Source: Cyclobacterium jeungdonense (GTDB taxonomy: Bacteria > Bacteroidota > Bacteroidia > Cytophagales > Cyclobacteriaceae). From it: DNA of 64,000 nt. The notes under the pieces were generated by a model that searched no databases, was not told the origin of the DNA, and was given only the letters and a program-made list of their open reading frames with translations. Positions 1 to 7,686 of this stretch are shown here, one piece after another. Within the stretch, counting starts at the first letter, position 1. Each line of letters starts with the position of its first letter. The stretch spans positions 62,001 to 126,000 of the forward strand of contig NZ_WMCD01000004.1 in the NCBI RefSeq assembly GCF_010994275.1, given 5' to 3'. The position numbers and the translations under genes were made by a program.

Positions 1-63
1 AAAACTGCAAAAGAAGCTTACCAAAATTCCAATGGCTGTTTCTACTGCTGCCCCGCCTGCCAT
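1..63 (-). CDS. Partial small hydrophobic peptide ORF at window edge
   Basis: On the minus strand an ATG at 63 opens a frame that stays open to the window edge (21 codons seen). The peptide begins MAGGAAVETAIGILVSFF, a Gly/Ala-rich segment running into a hydrophobic stretch. The frame upstream of the ATG is closed by a TAA about 27 bases before it. The composition resembles double-glycine-type bacteriocin precursors or a one-helix membrane peptide, but too little is visible to choose. This could also be a chance ORF. The function is inferred only loosely. Confidence 0.25.
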   Translation of the reverse strand, partial: MAGGAAVETAIGILVSFFCSF

Positions 64-230
64 ACCAGTTAATTTATTTTTAAGTTCTTAAGGTATTGCC
101 TTTTTGCAATAAAAAGGTTTTATAAACCAAAAAACGATGGATTTACTCCTCGTTCACCTATGTAGGAAAAGGAGTTGAGCAGACGGACCCAGGAAAGGCA
201 GAATACCTACCAAGCTCCGCGGAAATCAAC

Positions 231-279
231 AAAAAATACCGCCCACAAGCCTCCTTCATCGGAAGGCTGGTGAGCGGTA
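231..279 (-). terminator. Rho-independent terminator after the small membrane protein gene
   Basis: A long imperfect inverted repeat lies at 237-279, with arms TACCGCCCACAAGCCT and AGGCTGGTGAGCGGTA, one GU pair and one mismatch, and a short inner CCTTC/GAAGG helix. Read on the minus strand, the stem is followed directly by TTTTTT (231-236). It lies about 30 bases past the stop codon of the minus-strand gene at 309-521, which supports that gene being transcribed. Confidence 0.7.
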
Positions 280-308
280 ATAACCGAAATATAAAACCGT
301 TTAAAAAA

Positions 309-521
309 TCAAGCCAGCACTTCCTGACCTGAGTCTCTGGAAACTTTCCAAAGCAAATAAACAAACCCTGACTGAGGGACCAATACCAACAAAATCTGCG
401 GAAGTAAAGCTCCCGAACCCAGCGTTAAATCCAGGTTACTAATACTAGCAATCGCTAAGATTAACGAAACCGACACCAGCGCAAACAGATTGGCCAACAC
501 TAATTTTGTTTGATTTTTCAT
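309..521 (-). CDS. Small two-helix membrane protein, unknown function
   Basis: The product is 70 residues with two predicted membrane helices: about residues 8-28 (LANLFALVSVSLILAIASI) and about 39-60 (LLPQILLVLVPQSGFVYLLW), followed by a short charged tail. No family is recognised. The gene is supported by the strong terminator just downstream (231-279) and by the AT-rich upstream region typical of a Bacteroidota promoter/leader. No Shine-Dalgarno motif is obvious, which is common in this phylum. It could be an accessory membrane or immunity-type protein, but nothing in the sequence shows this. Confidence 0.55.
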   Translation of the reverse strand: MKNQTKLVLANLFALVSVSLILAIASISNLDLTLGSGALLPQILLVLVPQSGFVYLLWKVSRDSGQEVLA

Positions 522-929
522 AATAAATAGAATTAAAAATTTAACCTTAAAAACCGACTATTTTCATATCTAAAAGCCTATTCCATTGCTAAGGTCGCGT
601 TTAAAATTAGAATAACCAAACCCCTAACTAAGATGAAAATCAACTCATTAACACCATTTTAATTACAAAAAATGAATAATGTAAATCGATTCCTATAAAC
701 TGCATTTCACTTCAGAAAAATAAATTAAAAAAACTTAACTTTTTTCTGACTCACCTTACCAGCCAGAATTTTTACGAAAAAGCTGCTGATACCTACCCAA
801 ATACCTCTTTATACGAAACCTTGTTCAATTTTAAAATAATAGGAAAATAAAATTATATTCTGTATTTTTACTAATCATCAATAACAAAAGCTTAGATTTA
901 TACTTATATAGAATTTTATACTAATAAAA
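522..929. other. AT-rich intergenic region between divergent genes
   Basis: This 408-base stretch separates the divergent genes at 309-521 and 930-2531, so it should hold promoters for both. It is strongly AT-rich. One inverted repeat is visible, CAGAAAAA at 713-720 against TTTTTCTG at 741-748, with a 20-base AT-rich loop. No ORF, RNA gene or exact TAnnTTTG box that I can assign with confidence was found. Confidence 0.4.
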
Positions 930-2531
930 ATGGTTCTGATCCGGAAAATAATGCTTTTGGTGCTCCTGATTTTGGGATTTTCCATTCATGGATTTTCCCA
1001 AAACCAAAGTGACCTTCTGGACCTGAGGGATTGCAGCAATGGTTGCACTTCCAGCAATTATACAATAGAATCGGTATATCTGAGTGACGCCAGCGGGACT
1101 CCCATCACCAATTCCCTGCTTACCTGTACTCCAGGTGTGGAGCAAACCACGTACATTTCCTTTACTTACACTACTAGTTCCGGAAGTCCTGTGGATAACG
1201 GCCGTTTGTTCGCCGATCTGGTGGTGGGAGACTCTTCCCTGTATTTAAATTATTTCTTTGGAACAATTCCCTCTGCCAAAACCACTTCCGATACCCTGAC
1301 CCTTTCCCAATTTCCATTATCATGGACATGCGGGGAGGTAGTAATCCTCCAAAACCCACTTTTGGCCTGGACAACGAACGCGCAGGATTACTCAACCAGC
1401 TATGCTTGTAATGACTACCCTGCTGCCCAATGCCAGAAAACCATAGATATTGTAGTGGATGCTCCTCTGGCCGTGCAATTTGAATACAGTGCCGCCTGTC
1501 CGGTGAGTGGCAGCTCTGAAGTTACTTTTACCAGTACCACCAATGGCGGAAGAGAAGCCTATCAATACAATTGGGCCTTTACCAATGCTGTCAGTAGCAG
1601 TGCTACCGTGGCAAATCCTGTAATCCAATTTAATGGTCCGGGAACGGCCGAACTGACGGTCACCGACGCCAATGGAACTCAAAACACTTTCAGCTCGGCG
1701 GTGGACGTCCCGGTAACAACCGATCTGACAGCTACCCTCACCGACCACACTGACGATGAAAACCCAAATGGAGCCATAGACCTGACCATGGTAAGCAGTG
1801 GAGCGTATACCTTTGCCTGGACAGGGCCGAATGGATTTAGTAGTAGCCAGCAAGATCTCATCGACCTGATAGCCGGAGAATACACCCTTATTGTGACCGA
1901 TGCTTTTGGTTGTACCAGTACCTGGAATTTTGAAGTGTTGTATTTCGGAGCCTTGCCGATTACCTGGGGAAAAGTAGAAGCCCGGGTTCAACCCGACCCC
2001 AGCACAGTTACCATAAAATGGACTACGTTAAAGGAAAGGGAATCCAGCCATTTTGAAATTCAACGAGCTATTGAGGACATAGCTAATTTCGAAACCTTGG
2101 GAGTAATTTCCAGTAAAGGAAACAGCAACGAACTTACTCAGTACCAATTCGAAGACCGATTGACAGCCAGCACTGGTCACCGGGTTTTTTACAGGATTTG
2201 CCATTACAACATGGATGGAAGCTATGAATTCAGCCAAACGGTAGCAGCAGATGTCACCCAAATCGCGAAAGGAACGAAACACTGGGTAATTTATCCAAAT
2301 CCCTGGCAAGAAGAGACCTTGTTCCTGAGTTATCGGGGACCAGACCTACTTTCCAAGACTCCACTCCGTATAAAAATCATTGGCCCAGGAACCTCGATTG
2401 TGGTCAAAACCGAATGGAACAGGGCTCCACTTGAATTGGACCAATGGGCGCCCTATTTTCCAAGAGGCCTGCTAGTAGTTGAAATTCATTATGCTGGCAA
2501 AATTCAACGACTAAAATTAATCCATAAATAA
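930..2531 (+). CDS. Secreted T9SS cargo with PKD-like domains and C-terminal sorting domain
   Basis: A 533-residue extracellular protein. It has an N-terminal signal peptide (hydrophobic MLLVLLILGFSIHGFS; an internal ATG at 951 is an alternative start). A Thr/Ser-rich beta-sandwich region follows, then a PKD-like segment about residues 180-255 (SSEVTFTSTTNGG..YNWAF..GPGTAELTVTDANG) and a SprB-type repeat about 265-335 (NPNGAIDLT..YTFAWTGPNG..LIAGEYTLIVTDAFGC). The segment LPITWGKVEARVQ..STVTIKWTT..ESSHFEIQRA is typical of Bacteroidota adhesins. The last about 85 residues contain WVIYPNPW and look like a type A T9SS sorting domain. The protein is therefore probably exported by T9SS and anchored or released at the surface. 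Its ligand is unknown. Confidence 0.85.
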   Translation: MVLIRKIMLLVLLILGFSIHGFSQNQSDLLDLRDCSNGCTSSNYTIESVYLSDASGTPITNSLLTCTPGVEQTTYISFTYTTSSGSPVDNGRLFADLVVGDSSLYLNYFFGTIPSAKTTSDTLTLSQFPLSWTCGEVVILQNPLLAWTTNAQDYSTSYACNDYPAAQCQKTIDIVVDAPLAVQFEYSAACPVSGSSEVTFTSTTNGGREAYQYNWAFTNAVSSSATVANPVIQFNGPGTAELTVTDANGTQNTFSSAVDVPVTTDLTATLTDHTDDENPNGAIDLTMVSSGAYTFAWTGPNGFSSSQQDLIDLIAGEYTLIVTDAFGCTSTWNFEVLYFGALPITWGKVEARVQPDPSTVTIKWTTLKERESSHFEIQRAIEDIANFETLGVISSKGNSNELTQYQFEDRLTASTGHRVFYRICHYNMDGSYEFSQTVAADVTQIAKGTKHWVIYPNPWQEETLFLSYRGPDLLSKTPLRIKIIGPGTSIVVKTEWNRAPLELDQWAPYFPRGLLVVEIHYAGKIQRLKLIHK

Positions 2532-2600
2532 ACCATTCAGAAAATAATCGCCTTGGGTTCAATTTTTCATTTTCCCGGTTTCTTTCCCCATATTTGCTGT

Positions 2601-2608
2601 TATTTTTG
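2601..2608 (+). promoter_or_regulatory. Possible Bacteroidota -7 box upstream of the M16 peptidase gene
   Basis: TATTTTTG matches the Bacteroidota -7 consensus TAnnTTTG exactly, 18 bases before the chosen ATG at 2627. No clear TTG -33 element is seen at the right spacing, so this is a weak prediction. Confidence 0.3.
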
Positions 2609-2626
2609 TGTCTTGGAAAGCGTAGC

Positions 2627-3862
2627 ATGGTATATCAGATTAAAGAATTAGCAAACGGAATCAGAATTGTACATCAGGAAGTAAACAGCACCCGACTGGT
2701 ACATTGTGGGTTTATACTGGATATCGGCAGTAGGGATGAAAAAAAAGAACAGGAGGGGTTGGCCCATTTTTGGGAGCACATGGCTTTTAAAGGCACTGAA
2801 AAAAGAAAGGCTTTCCATATCATCAACCGACTGGATTCGGTAGGCGGCGAATTGAATGCCTATACGACCAAGGAAAAAATCTGTTTTTACGCAACGGTAT
2901 TGCGGCAGCATTGGACAAAGGCGGCAGAACTGCTTTGTGACATCACTTTTAACAGTACCTTCCCAGCAAGACAAATCGATAAAGAAAGGCAGGTGATATT
3001 GGAGGAAATGGCCATGTATAGAGATTCTCCAGATGATGCCATTCAGGATGAATTTGATAAGTTGCTTTTCCCAGATCATTCCCTGGGATATAATATTCTG
3101 GGAACTGAAAGTACTGTCGGCCGATTTAGCCAAGAGGATTTTCTGAATTTTGTAGGCCAGCATTTGGACAGTTCCCGGGTCGTATGCTCCGTAGTGGGAA
3201 ATATTAGCTTCCAAAAAGCCCTTCGGACCTTGGAACCGCTGCTAAGCAGCATTCCTGCTACAAAAAGCTTGGCAAAAAGGCAGCCTGTCAACGGATACGA
3301 ACCATCGACAGGCATTCAATACAAGGAGATTACCCAAACACATTGTGCCTTGGGAAAACCTGCCTTGTCCATATTCGATGAAAGGCGATTTAAACTTTAT
3401 TTGCTCAACAACATATTGGGAGGCCCCAGTATGAATTCCCGGCTCAACATGGCACTGCGGGAAAAGCATGGCCTGGCCTACAGCATTGAGTCCGTTTATC
3501 AAGCCTTCACCGATACAGGGTTCATAGGAATTTATTATGGGACCGAAGAAAAAGCGGCGGCAAAGGCCAGAAAAATTGTCTTAAGGGAAATTCAGAAAAT
3601 TCGGGAGAAAAAGCTGGGGATCATGCAACTTCATATGGGCAAGGAACAAACCATTGGACAGATGGCCATGGCTGAAGAGAACTACTCCGGCCTGATGCTG
3701 GTTTATGGAAAGAACCTGCTGGACAAGGGAAAAATTGAATCCCTGGAAGAAATTTTCAAAAAAATCAGATCCTGTACAGCGGAGGAACTGCAGGATTTAG
3801 CTAATGAAGTGTATGATGTGGATCGCTTCAGTTTTCTTACTTATTTACCCAAGCCGATATGA
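2627..3862 (+). CDS. M16 family zinc metallopeptidase (processing-peptidase-like)
   Basis: A 411-residue single-chain M16B-type peptidase. The inverted zinc motif HxxEH is H47-F-W-E50-H51 within LAHFWEHMAFKGT, and the third ligand is E126/E127 in ILEEMAMYRD. A second, inactive half follows (NNILGGPSMNSRLNMALREKHGLAYSI, about 270-300), as usual for the family. The frame is open back to a TTG at 2594, but the ATG at 2627 is preferred: a purine-rich GGAAAG lies 6 bases upstream and the canonical fold starts there. No signal peptide is seen, so it is probably cytoplasmic. Its stop overlaps the next start (ATGA at 3859), indicating an operon with the O-methyltransferase and transglycosylase genes. 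Confidence 0.93.
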   Translation: MVYQIKELANGIRIVHQEVNSTRLVHCGFILDIGSRDEKKEQEGLAHFWEHMAFKGTEKRKAFHIINRLDSVGGELNAYTTKEKICFYATVLRQHWTKAAELLCDITFNSTFPARQIDKERQVILEEMAMYRDSPDDAIQDEFDKLLFPDHSLGYNILGTESTVGRFSQEDFLNFVGQHLDSSRVVCSVVGNISFQKALRTLEPLLSSIPATKSLAKRQPVNGYEPSTGIQYKEITQTHCALGKPALSIFDERRFKLYLLNNILGGPSMNSRLNMALREKHGLAYSIESVYQAFTDTGFIGIYYGTEEKAAAKARKIVLREIQKIREKKLGIMQLHMGKEQTIGQMAMAEENYSGLMLVYGKNLLDKGKIESLEEIFKKIRSCTAEELQDLANEVYDVDRFSFLTYLPKPI

Positions 3863-4500
3863 TAAGCGAAGACTTATGGGAATATTGTGAAGCTCACAGC
3901 AGCCCTGAAGATGAATTACTTGCACATATTACCCGTCAGACCCACCTGAAGGTATTGAAACCCCGCATGCTTTCAGGGCCATTGCAGGGAAAATTTTTGG
4001 AAATGCTGGTCAAAATGAGTGGTGCCAGAAAGGTCTTGGAAATTGGAACTTTTACCGGTTATGCTACCATCTGTATGGCCCGTGGGCTTTCTGAAGAAGG
4101 AATGATTATTACCTTGGATATCAACCGGGAACTTGAACCCATGGTCCGTGAGTTTTTCTCGCAATCGGGATTGGAAAACAAAATCGATTATCGATTGGGA
4201 AATGCCCTCGAACTGTTGGCCGAGACAAAAGAAACGTTTGACTTTGTATTTATAGACGCAGACAAACAAAACTATATCAATTACTACGATCTGGTCGTTG
4301 AAAGGCTGGAACCGGGAGGCTGGATTGCAGCCGACAATATTCTTTGGTCGGGCAAAGTGCTTGCCAGAAACCGGAAAAAGCTCGACAAAGACACGGCTGC
4401 CATCATGGCGTTCAATCAAAAAGTACTGGAAGATTCACGGGTGGAAAATGTCGTATTACCCATTCGGGATGGCATCATGCTAGCAAGAAAGTATCACTAA
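3859..4500 (+). CDS. SAM-dependent O-methyltransferase (caffeoyl-CoA OMT-like family 3)
   Basis: The 213-residue protein shows the AdoMet-binding motif VLEIGTFTGYAT at 59-70, the acidic loop LDIN at about 86-89, and the metal-binding FIDADKQNYINYY segment starting at 131, followed by ADNILWSG. These are hallmarks of the cation-dependent O-methyltransferase family that includes caffeoyl-CoA OMT and bacterial homologues. The length fits the family. The start overlaps the stop of the M16 gene by four bases and the stop is four bases before the next ATG, so translation is probably coupled. The natural substrate (catechol-type small molecule or tRNA, as in TrmR) cannot be told. Confidence 0.9.
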   Translation: MISEDLWEYCEAHSSPEDELLAHITRQTHLKVLKPRMLSGPLQGKFLEMLVKMSGARKVLEIGTFTGYATICMARGLSEEGMIITLDINRELEPMVREFFSQSGLENKIDYRLGNALELLAETKETFDFVFIDADKQNYINYYDLVVERLEPGGWIAADNILWSGKVLARNRKKLDKDTAAIMAFNQKVLEDSRVENVVLPIRDGIMLARKYH

Positions 4501-4504
4501 TACC

Positions 4505-6079
4505 ATGAAGACAACATTTTTCTTTGGTTTCCTTTTTACTATTTCCAGTTTCTCAATCGCGATTGGGCAGGTACCACAAGTGCCTCAAACCATCTATTTT
4601 GCGGGCATGACTCTTCGTCTGAATGGTGCCCTGCAAAATGAGATTCAGGCCGAGGTTAATGCTCAGTACCGAAGTCCTTCTCATTTTCAGACAAAACTGG
4701 ATCGGGTCAATCTCTACCTTCCCATCGTCGATCGGGTTTTACGCGAAGAAGGGGTCCCAACCGACTTTAAATACCTGGTCATCCAGGAAAGCAGCCTGAT
4801 TTCGGATGCCGTCTCTACGTCAAACGCGGTCGGTTTCTGGCAATTCAAACAAGGTACGGCCGAGGAAGTATCACTCCGGGTAGACCGGGAAATTGACGAA
4901 CGAAAAAACATCGTTTCCTCCACCAGAGGGGCTGCCACTTATCTGAAAAAGCACCAGAAATACCTGGACAACTGGGCCATCACACTCGTTTCCTACCAAA
5001 TGGGTCTTGGCGGAGCCAATAATTACTTCAAGGGTCGCTATAAGGGGCAACGCGAAATGGACCTGGACCGAAAAACGTACTGGTACCTAAAAAAATTTCT
5101 GGCCCATAAAATAGCTTATGAAGGCCAAATGGGTAAAACCGTTAGCAATGGAGATTATTTGCACGAATACCCTGTTAAAGGACCTACCGATTTAAAAGCT
5201 GTTGCAAAAAGACTTGGCGTGAGTGAAAGTCATCTCAGGAATTACAACAAATGGGCCAGCCGTGGAAAAATTCCTGGGGATCGTACCTATGTAATTACCT
5301 ATATTCTGAACGGAATTGTTCCGGAAAGACCGGTACTGGTAAGCAACCCACCTGTGGCCACTGACGATGGGTTGGTGCCCTTGCGGAAAAATGCTCGGGG
5401 ATTCCCGAAGGTGAGCGGCAATACCGCAAATGCCAGTCAGCCCAGGGAAATCGAAATCAATGGTATTAAGGGGATTTTAGCCACTAGCAGCAGCCAAAGA
5501 CAACTTGCCTCTCAGGCTGGGATTAGCGAAAGAAAACTTAGACGTTCCAATGATTTAAAGCCAACCGATCCGGTACAGGCCGGCAGGTACTATTATACCC
5601 GAAGAAAAAAGAGTAAAGGAGAGCCGGCTGAACATGTTGTACAGGTGGGCGAAACCCTTTGGGGCATATCCCAGCTATACGGAATCCGGCTTCACTCCCT
5701 CATGGCAAAGAACCGGGTCTACCGCGACGAGCAACTTATGCCCGGAATGGTGTTGCGCTTACGGAAGTATTACAAAAGAAATGAAACAGTTGCCCGGGTG
5801 AAATTAACTCCTGCAAACCGCCAGGCGACCACCCCGCCGCCTGTACAAAAAAAAGAAAGCCAGACTACTCCTATTGCCCCTCCTACGTCCAGAAAGGAAA
5901 TTAAGGTGCCAATACAGGAGCCCACTCCGCGGGTATTGGAACATCTGGTTGAACCCGGCGACACCCTTTATGCCATTTCGAGAAAATACGGAGTCACCGT
6001 GGACGAGTTGAAGGTCTGGAATCAAATTGGCCAGGACAATGTCCTTTCTGTGGGACAAAAACTGGAGATTAAAAAATAA
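4505..6079 (+). CDS. LysM-containing lytic murein transglycosylase (MltD-like)
   Basis: The protein has 524 residues with an N-terminal signal peptide ending near residue 21 (IAIGQ). An SLT/lysozyme-like catalytic domain spans about 60-200, with the catalytic glutamate E95 in LVIQESSLIS, then AVGFWQFK and SYQMGLGGANNYF. A LysM-like segment lies about 226-268, and two clear LysM modules follow at about 377-420 (HVVQVGETLWGISQLYG) and 479-523 (HLVEPGDTLYAISRKYG), separated by a Pro/Thr/Gln-rich linker. It should cleave peptidoglycan glycan strands in the periplasm while held by LysM binding. It lies in one operon with the two genes upstream (gap of 4 bases). Confidence 0.94.
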   Translation: MKTTFFFGFLFTISSFSIAIGQVPQVPQTIYFAGMTLRLNGALQNEIQAEVNAQYRSPSHFQTKLDRVNLYLPIVDRVLREEGVPTDFKYLVIQESSLISDAVSTSNAVGFWQFKQGTAEEVSLRVDREIDERKNIVSSTRGAATYLKKHQKYLDNWAITLVSYQMGLGGANNYFKGRYKGQREMDLDRKTYWYLKKFLAHKIAYEGQMGKTVSNGDYLHEYPVKGPTDLKAVAKRLGVSESHLRNYNKWASRGKIPGDRTYVITYILNGIVPERPVLVSNPPVATDDGLVPLRKNARGFPKVSGNTANASQPREIEINGIKGILATSSSQRQLASQAGISERKLRRSNDLKPTDPVQAGRYYYTRRKKSKGEPAEHVVQVGETLWGISQLYGIRLHSLMAKNRVYRDEQLMPGMVLRLRKYYKRNETVARVKLTPANRQATTPPPVQKKESQTTPIAPPTSRKEIKVPIQEPTPRVLEHLVEPGDTLYAISRKYGVTVDELKVWNQIGQDNVLSVGQKLEIKK

Positions 6080-6096
6080 ATCAAAGGAAATGACCT

Positions 6097-6104
6097 TATA
6101 TTTG
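6097..6104 (+). promoter_or_regulatory. Possible -7 box for the DUF3078 gene
   Basis: TATATTTG is an exact match to TAnnTTTG, 20 bases before the ATG at 6125. No TTG at -33 is evident, so the downstream gene may have its own weak promoter in addition to operon read-through. Confidence 0.3.
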
Positions 6105-6124
6105 CCATTCACCTGAAAAAAACC

Positions 6125-7108
6125 ATGTCTTACCGGATTTGTTTTACGTTACTTTTGTTGTTGGTCGCCCGCTTCGGATACGGACAGGATTTGTCCAAAG
6201 CAGATACCGTCATAATTGGTGGCGATACCTTGGTCATGTTGGGGGACTCCCTGATATTTACTACGGAAGCCCCTCCCGTTTACTGGGAAACCGGAGGTAA
6301 TTTCAACCTCAGTCTGCAGCAGGTAAGTTTAAGTAACTGGGCCGCAGGGGGAGCCAGTTCTTTTGCTTTAAACACAGGACTACAGATTTTTGCGAATTAC
6401 AAAAAAGAGAATATCATCTGGGACACCAAGTTAGCGTTAAACTATGGTATCAACCGGCAGTCCGGCAGGGCCTTTCCTACCCGGAAATCGAACGATAACT
6501 TCAATTTCTCCAGTAAATATGGGAGGCAGCTAAGTGAAAAAATATACCTGTCCACTCAAATAGACGCCAGAACTCAGTTGCTGGAAGGATACCGGTATTT
6601 TAGACCTTCGGGAGCAGAAAGAGAAAGCAGAAATAGAATTTCTGACTTGTTAAGTCCCGGTTACGTACAATCTTCTACAGGTTTAAATTACCAGACTACC
6701 TTAGAAAACAACGGGAAATTTTCTACGATACTTTCTCCATTTACCGGAAGGTTTACCATTGTCCTGGATGACTCCCTAAGCAGGGCCGGAGCCTTTGGAG
6801 TGGTTCCTGGAGAAAAGGTTCGTCCAGAGGCAGGGGTTTCTTTAGGCACTTCAGCCGACCTGCAAATTATGGAAAACGTTCGTTGGAAAACAGACTTAAA
6901 CCTATTTTCCAACTACGAAAAGTTAGGCAATATGGTCGTTAACTTTAATTCGATCGTAAGTCTAAAGGTAAATAAATACATTACCACCCGAATAGAATCC
7001 ATCCTTATCTATGACGAAAATGTATTTATAGAGCAAGAGGACGGCTCCTCTACCAGAGCTATTCAGTTTCAAAACCTAATCAATTTTGGTATAGGCGTTG
7101 ACTTTTAA
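6125..7108 (+). CDS. DUF3078 family outer membrane protein
   Basis: The protein has 327 residues and begins with a signal peptide (ICFTLLLLLVARFGYGQ). The body carries the DUF3078 hallmark SLQQVSLSNWAAGGASSF (about residues 62-80) and then alternating aromatic/polar strands that read as an outer-membrane beta-barrel, ending in an F (GIGVDF), as many outer-membrane barrels do. Its role is not known; the family is restricted to Bacteroidota. It is 45 bases downstream of the transglycosylase gene. Its stop codon overlaps the convergent end of the dnaX tau frame at 7105. Confidence 0.88.
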   Translation: MSYRICFTLLLLLVARFGYGQDLSKADTVIIGGDTLVMLGDSLIFTTEAPPVYWETGGNFNLSLQQVSLSNWAAGGASSFALNTGLQIFANYKKENIIWDTKLALNYGINRQSGRAFPTRKSNDNFNFSSKYGRQLSEKIYLSTQIDARTQLLEGYRYFRPSGAERESRNRISDLLSPGYVQSSTGLNYQTTLENNGKFSTILSPFTGRFTIVLDDSLSRAGAFGVVPGEKVRPEAGVSLGTSADLQIMENVRWKTDLNLFSNYEKLGNMVVNFNSIVSLKVNKYITTRIESILIYDENVFIEQEDGSSTRAIQFQNLINFGIGVDF

Positions 7109-7686
7109 AAATCCGTTTCCAGACCAAACCGGTTCTTTAGTTCCTTCAATGCAGGAGATTTTTTCAACAAGTAGCTCAGCTTCTCACTCGAAGTATATAA
7201 CGATTTTGCAGGATCCGCTGCCTCTACTCTGACTTCAAAAATCACCTCCAAATCTGGTTGATGCAATTTTCTTCGAAGAATCCCGGTCAATTCGGGTTTG
7301 AGCTTGGGGAAAAGATCTTCCTGCAATCCTCCCTGGAGAAAAAAAATAACATGGTGGTTTTTCACCTCAAAAGGCTGTTGAAGCAGTGCCATTTCCATGT
7401 TTTTATGCCCCACTTTAAAGTCCTCCTTTACTTCCTCCAAGGCATATTTCACATCCTCTTCACTAAGTATTCGTTGGGAACCCTCAGAAGTGGTCTTGGT
7501 AATGGTTTCCTTTGGAACCTCCTGTTTTACCTGCTGGGTAGGCCGATCCTTCATTTGCCGTTTGACATCTCCCAAATTGGAAGGAATAGGATGGGATTTT
7601 TTCAGCGATGAAAGCTGTTGTTCTTTGTTTGGTATGGGGGCATTGGAGACAGATGGTTCGGCCAGGGGGCCTTCAGGTGCTACGCT
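7105..7686 (-). CDS. dnaX: dnaX tau-specific C-terminal extension, read in the -1 frame
   Basis: This is the continuation of dnaX in the frame reached by a -1 shift on the A10 run at 7686-7695. The frame continues from AGC GTA GCA CCT without a stop for 193 codons. It starts with a Pro/Ser-rich linker. The conserved end includes ILSEEDVKYALEEV, HHVIFFLQ and the terminal SSEKLSYLLKKSPALKELK, then a short FGL tail. That ending is what I recognise from full-length Bacteroidota DnaX, where it should contact the replicase. An isolated TTG start at 7575 would be possible on paper, but conservation and the linker argue that it is the tail of dnaX. With the N-terminal part the full product would be 573 residues, normal for the family. 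Confidence 0.75.
   Translation of the reverse strand, partial: SVAPEGPLAEPSVSNAPIPNKEQQLSSLKKSHPIPSNLGDVKRQMKDRPTQQVKQEVPKETITKTTSEGSQRILSEEDVKYALEEVKEDFKVGHKNMEMALLQQPFEVKNHHVIFFLQGGLQEDLFPKLKPELTGILRRKLHQPDLEVIFEVRVEAADPAKSLYTSSEKLSYLLKKSPALKELKNRFGLETDF

Noticed and set aside
158-364. 68-codon minus-strand ORF
   Set aside because: It overlaps the terminator at 231-279 and the better-supported membrane gene; the composition is not protein-like.
1392-1991. 199-codon ORF antisense to the T9SS cargo gene
   Set aside because: It is a shadow of the plus-strand frame, with no recognisable domain and no start context.
2594-2626. Extended TTG start of the M16 peptidase
   Set aside because: The ATG at 2627 has a purine-rich GGAAAG upstream and starts the conserved fold.
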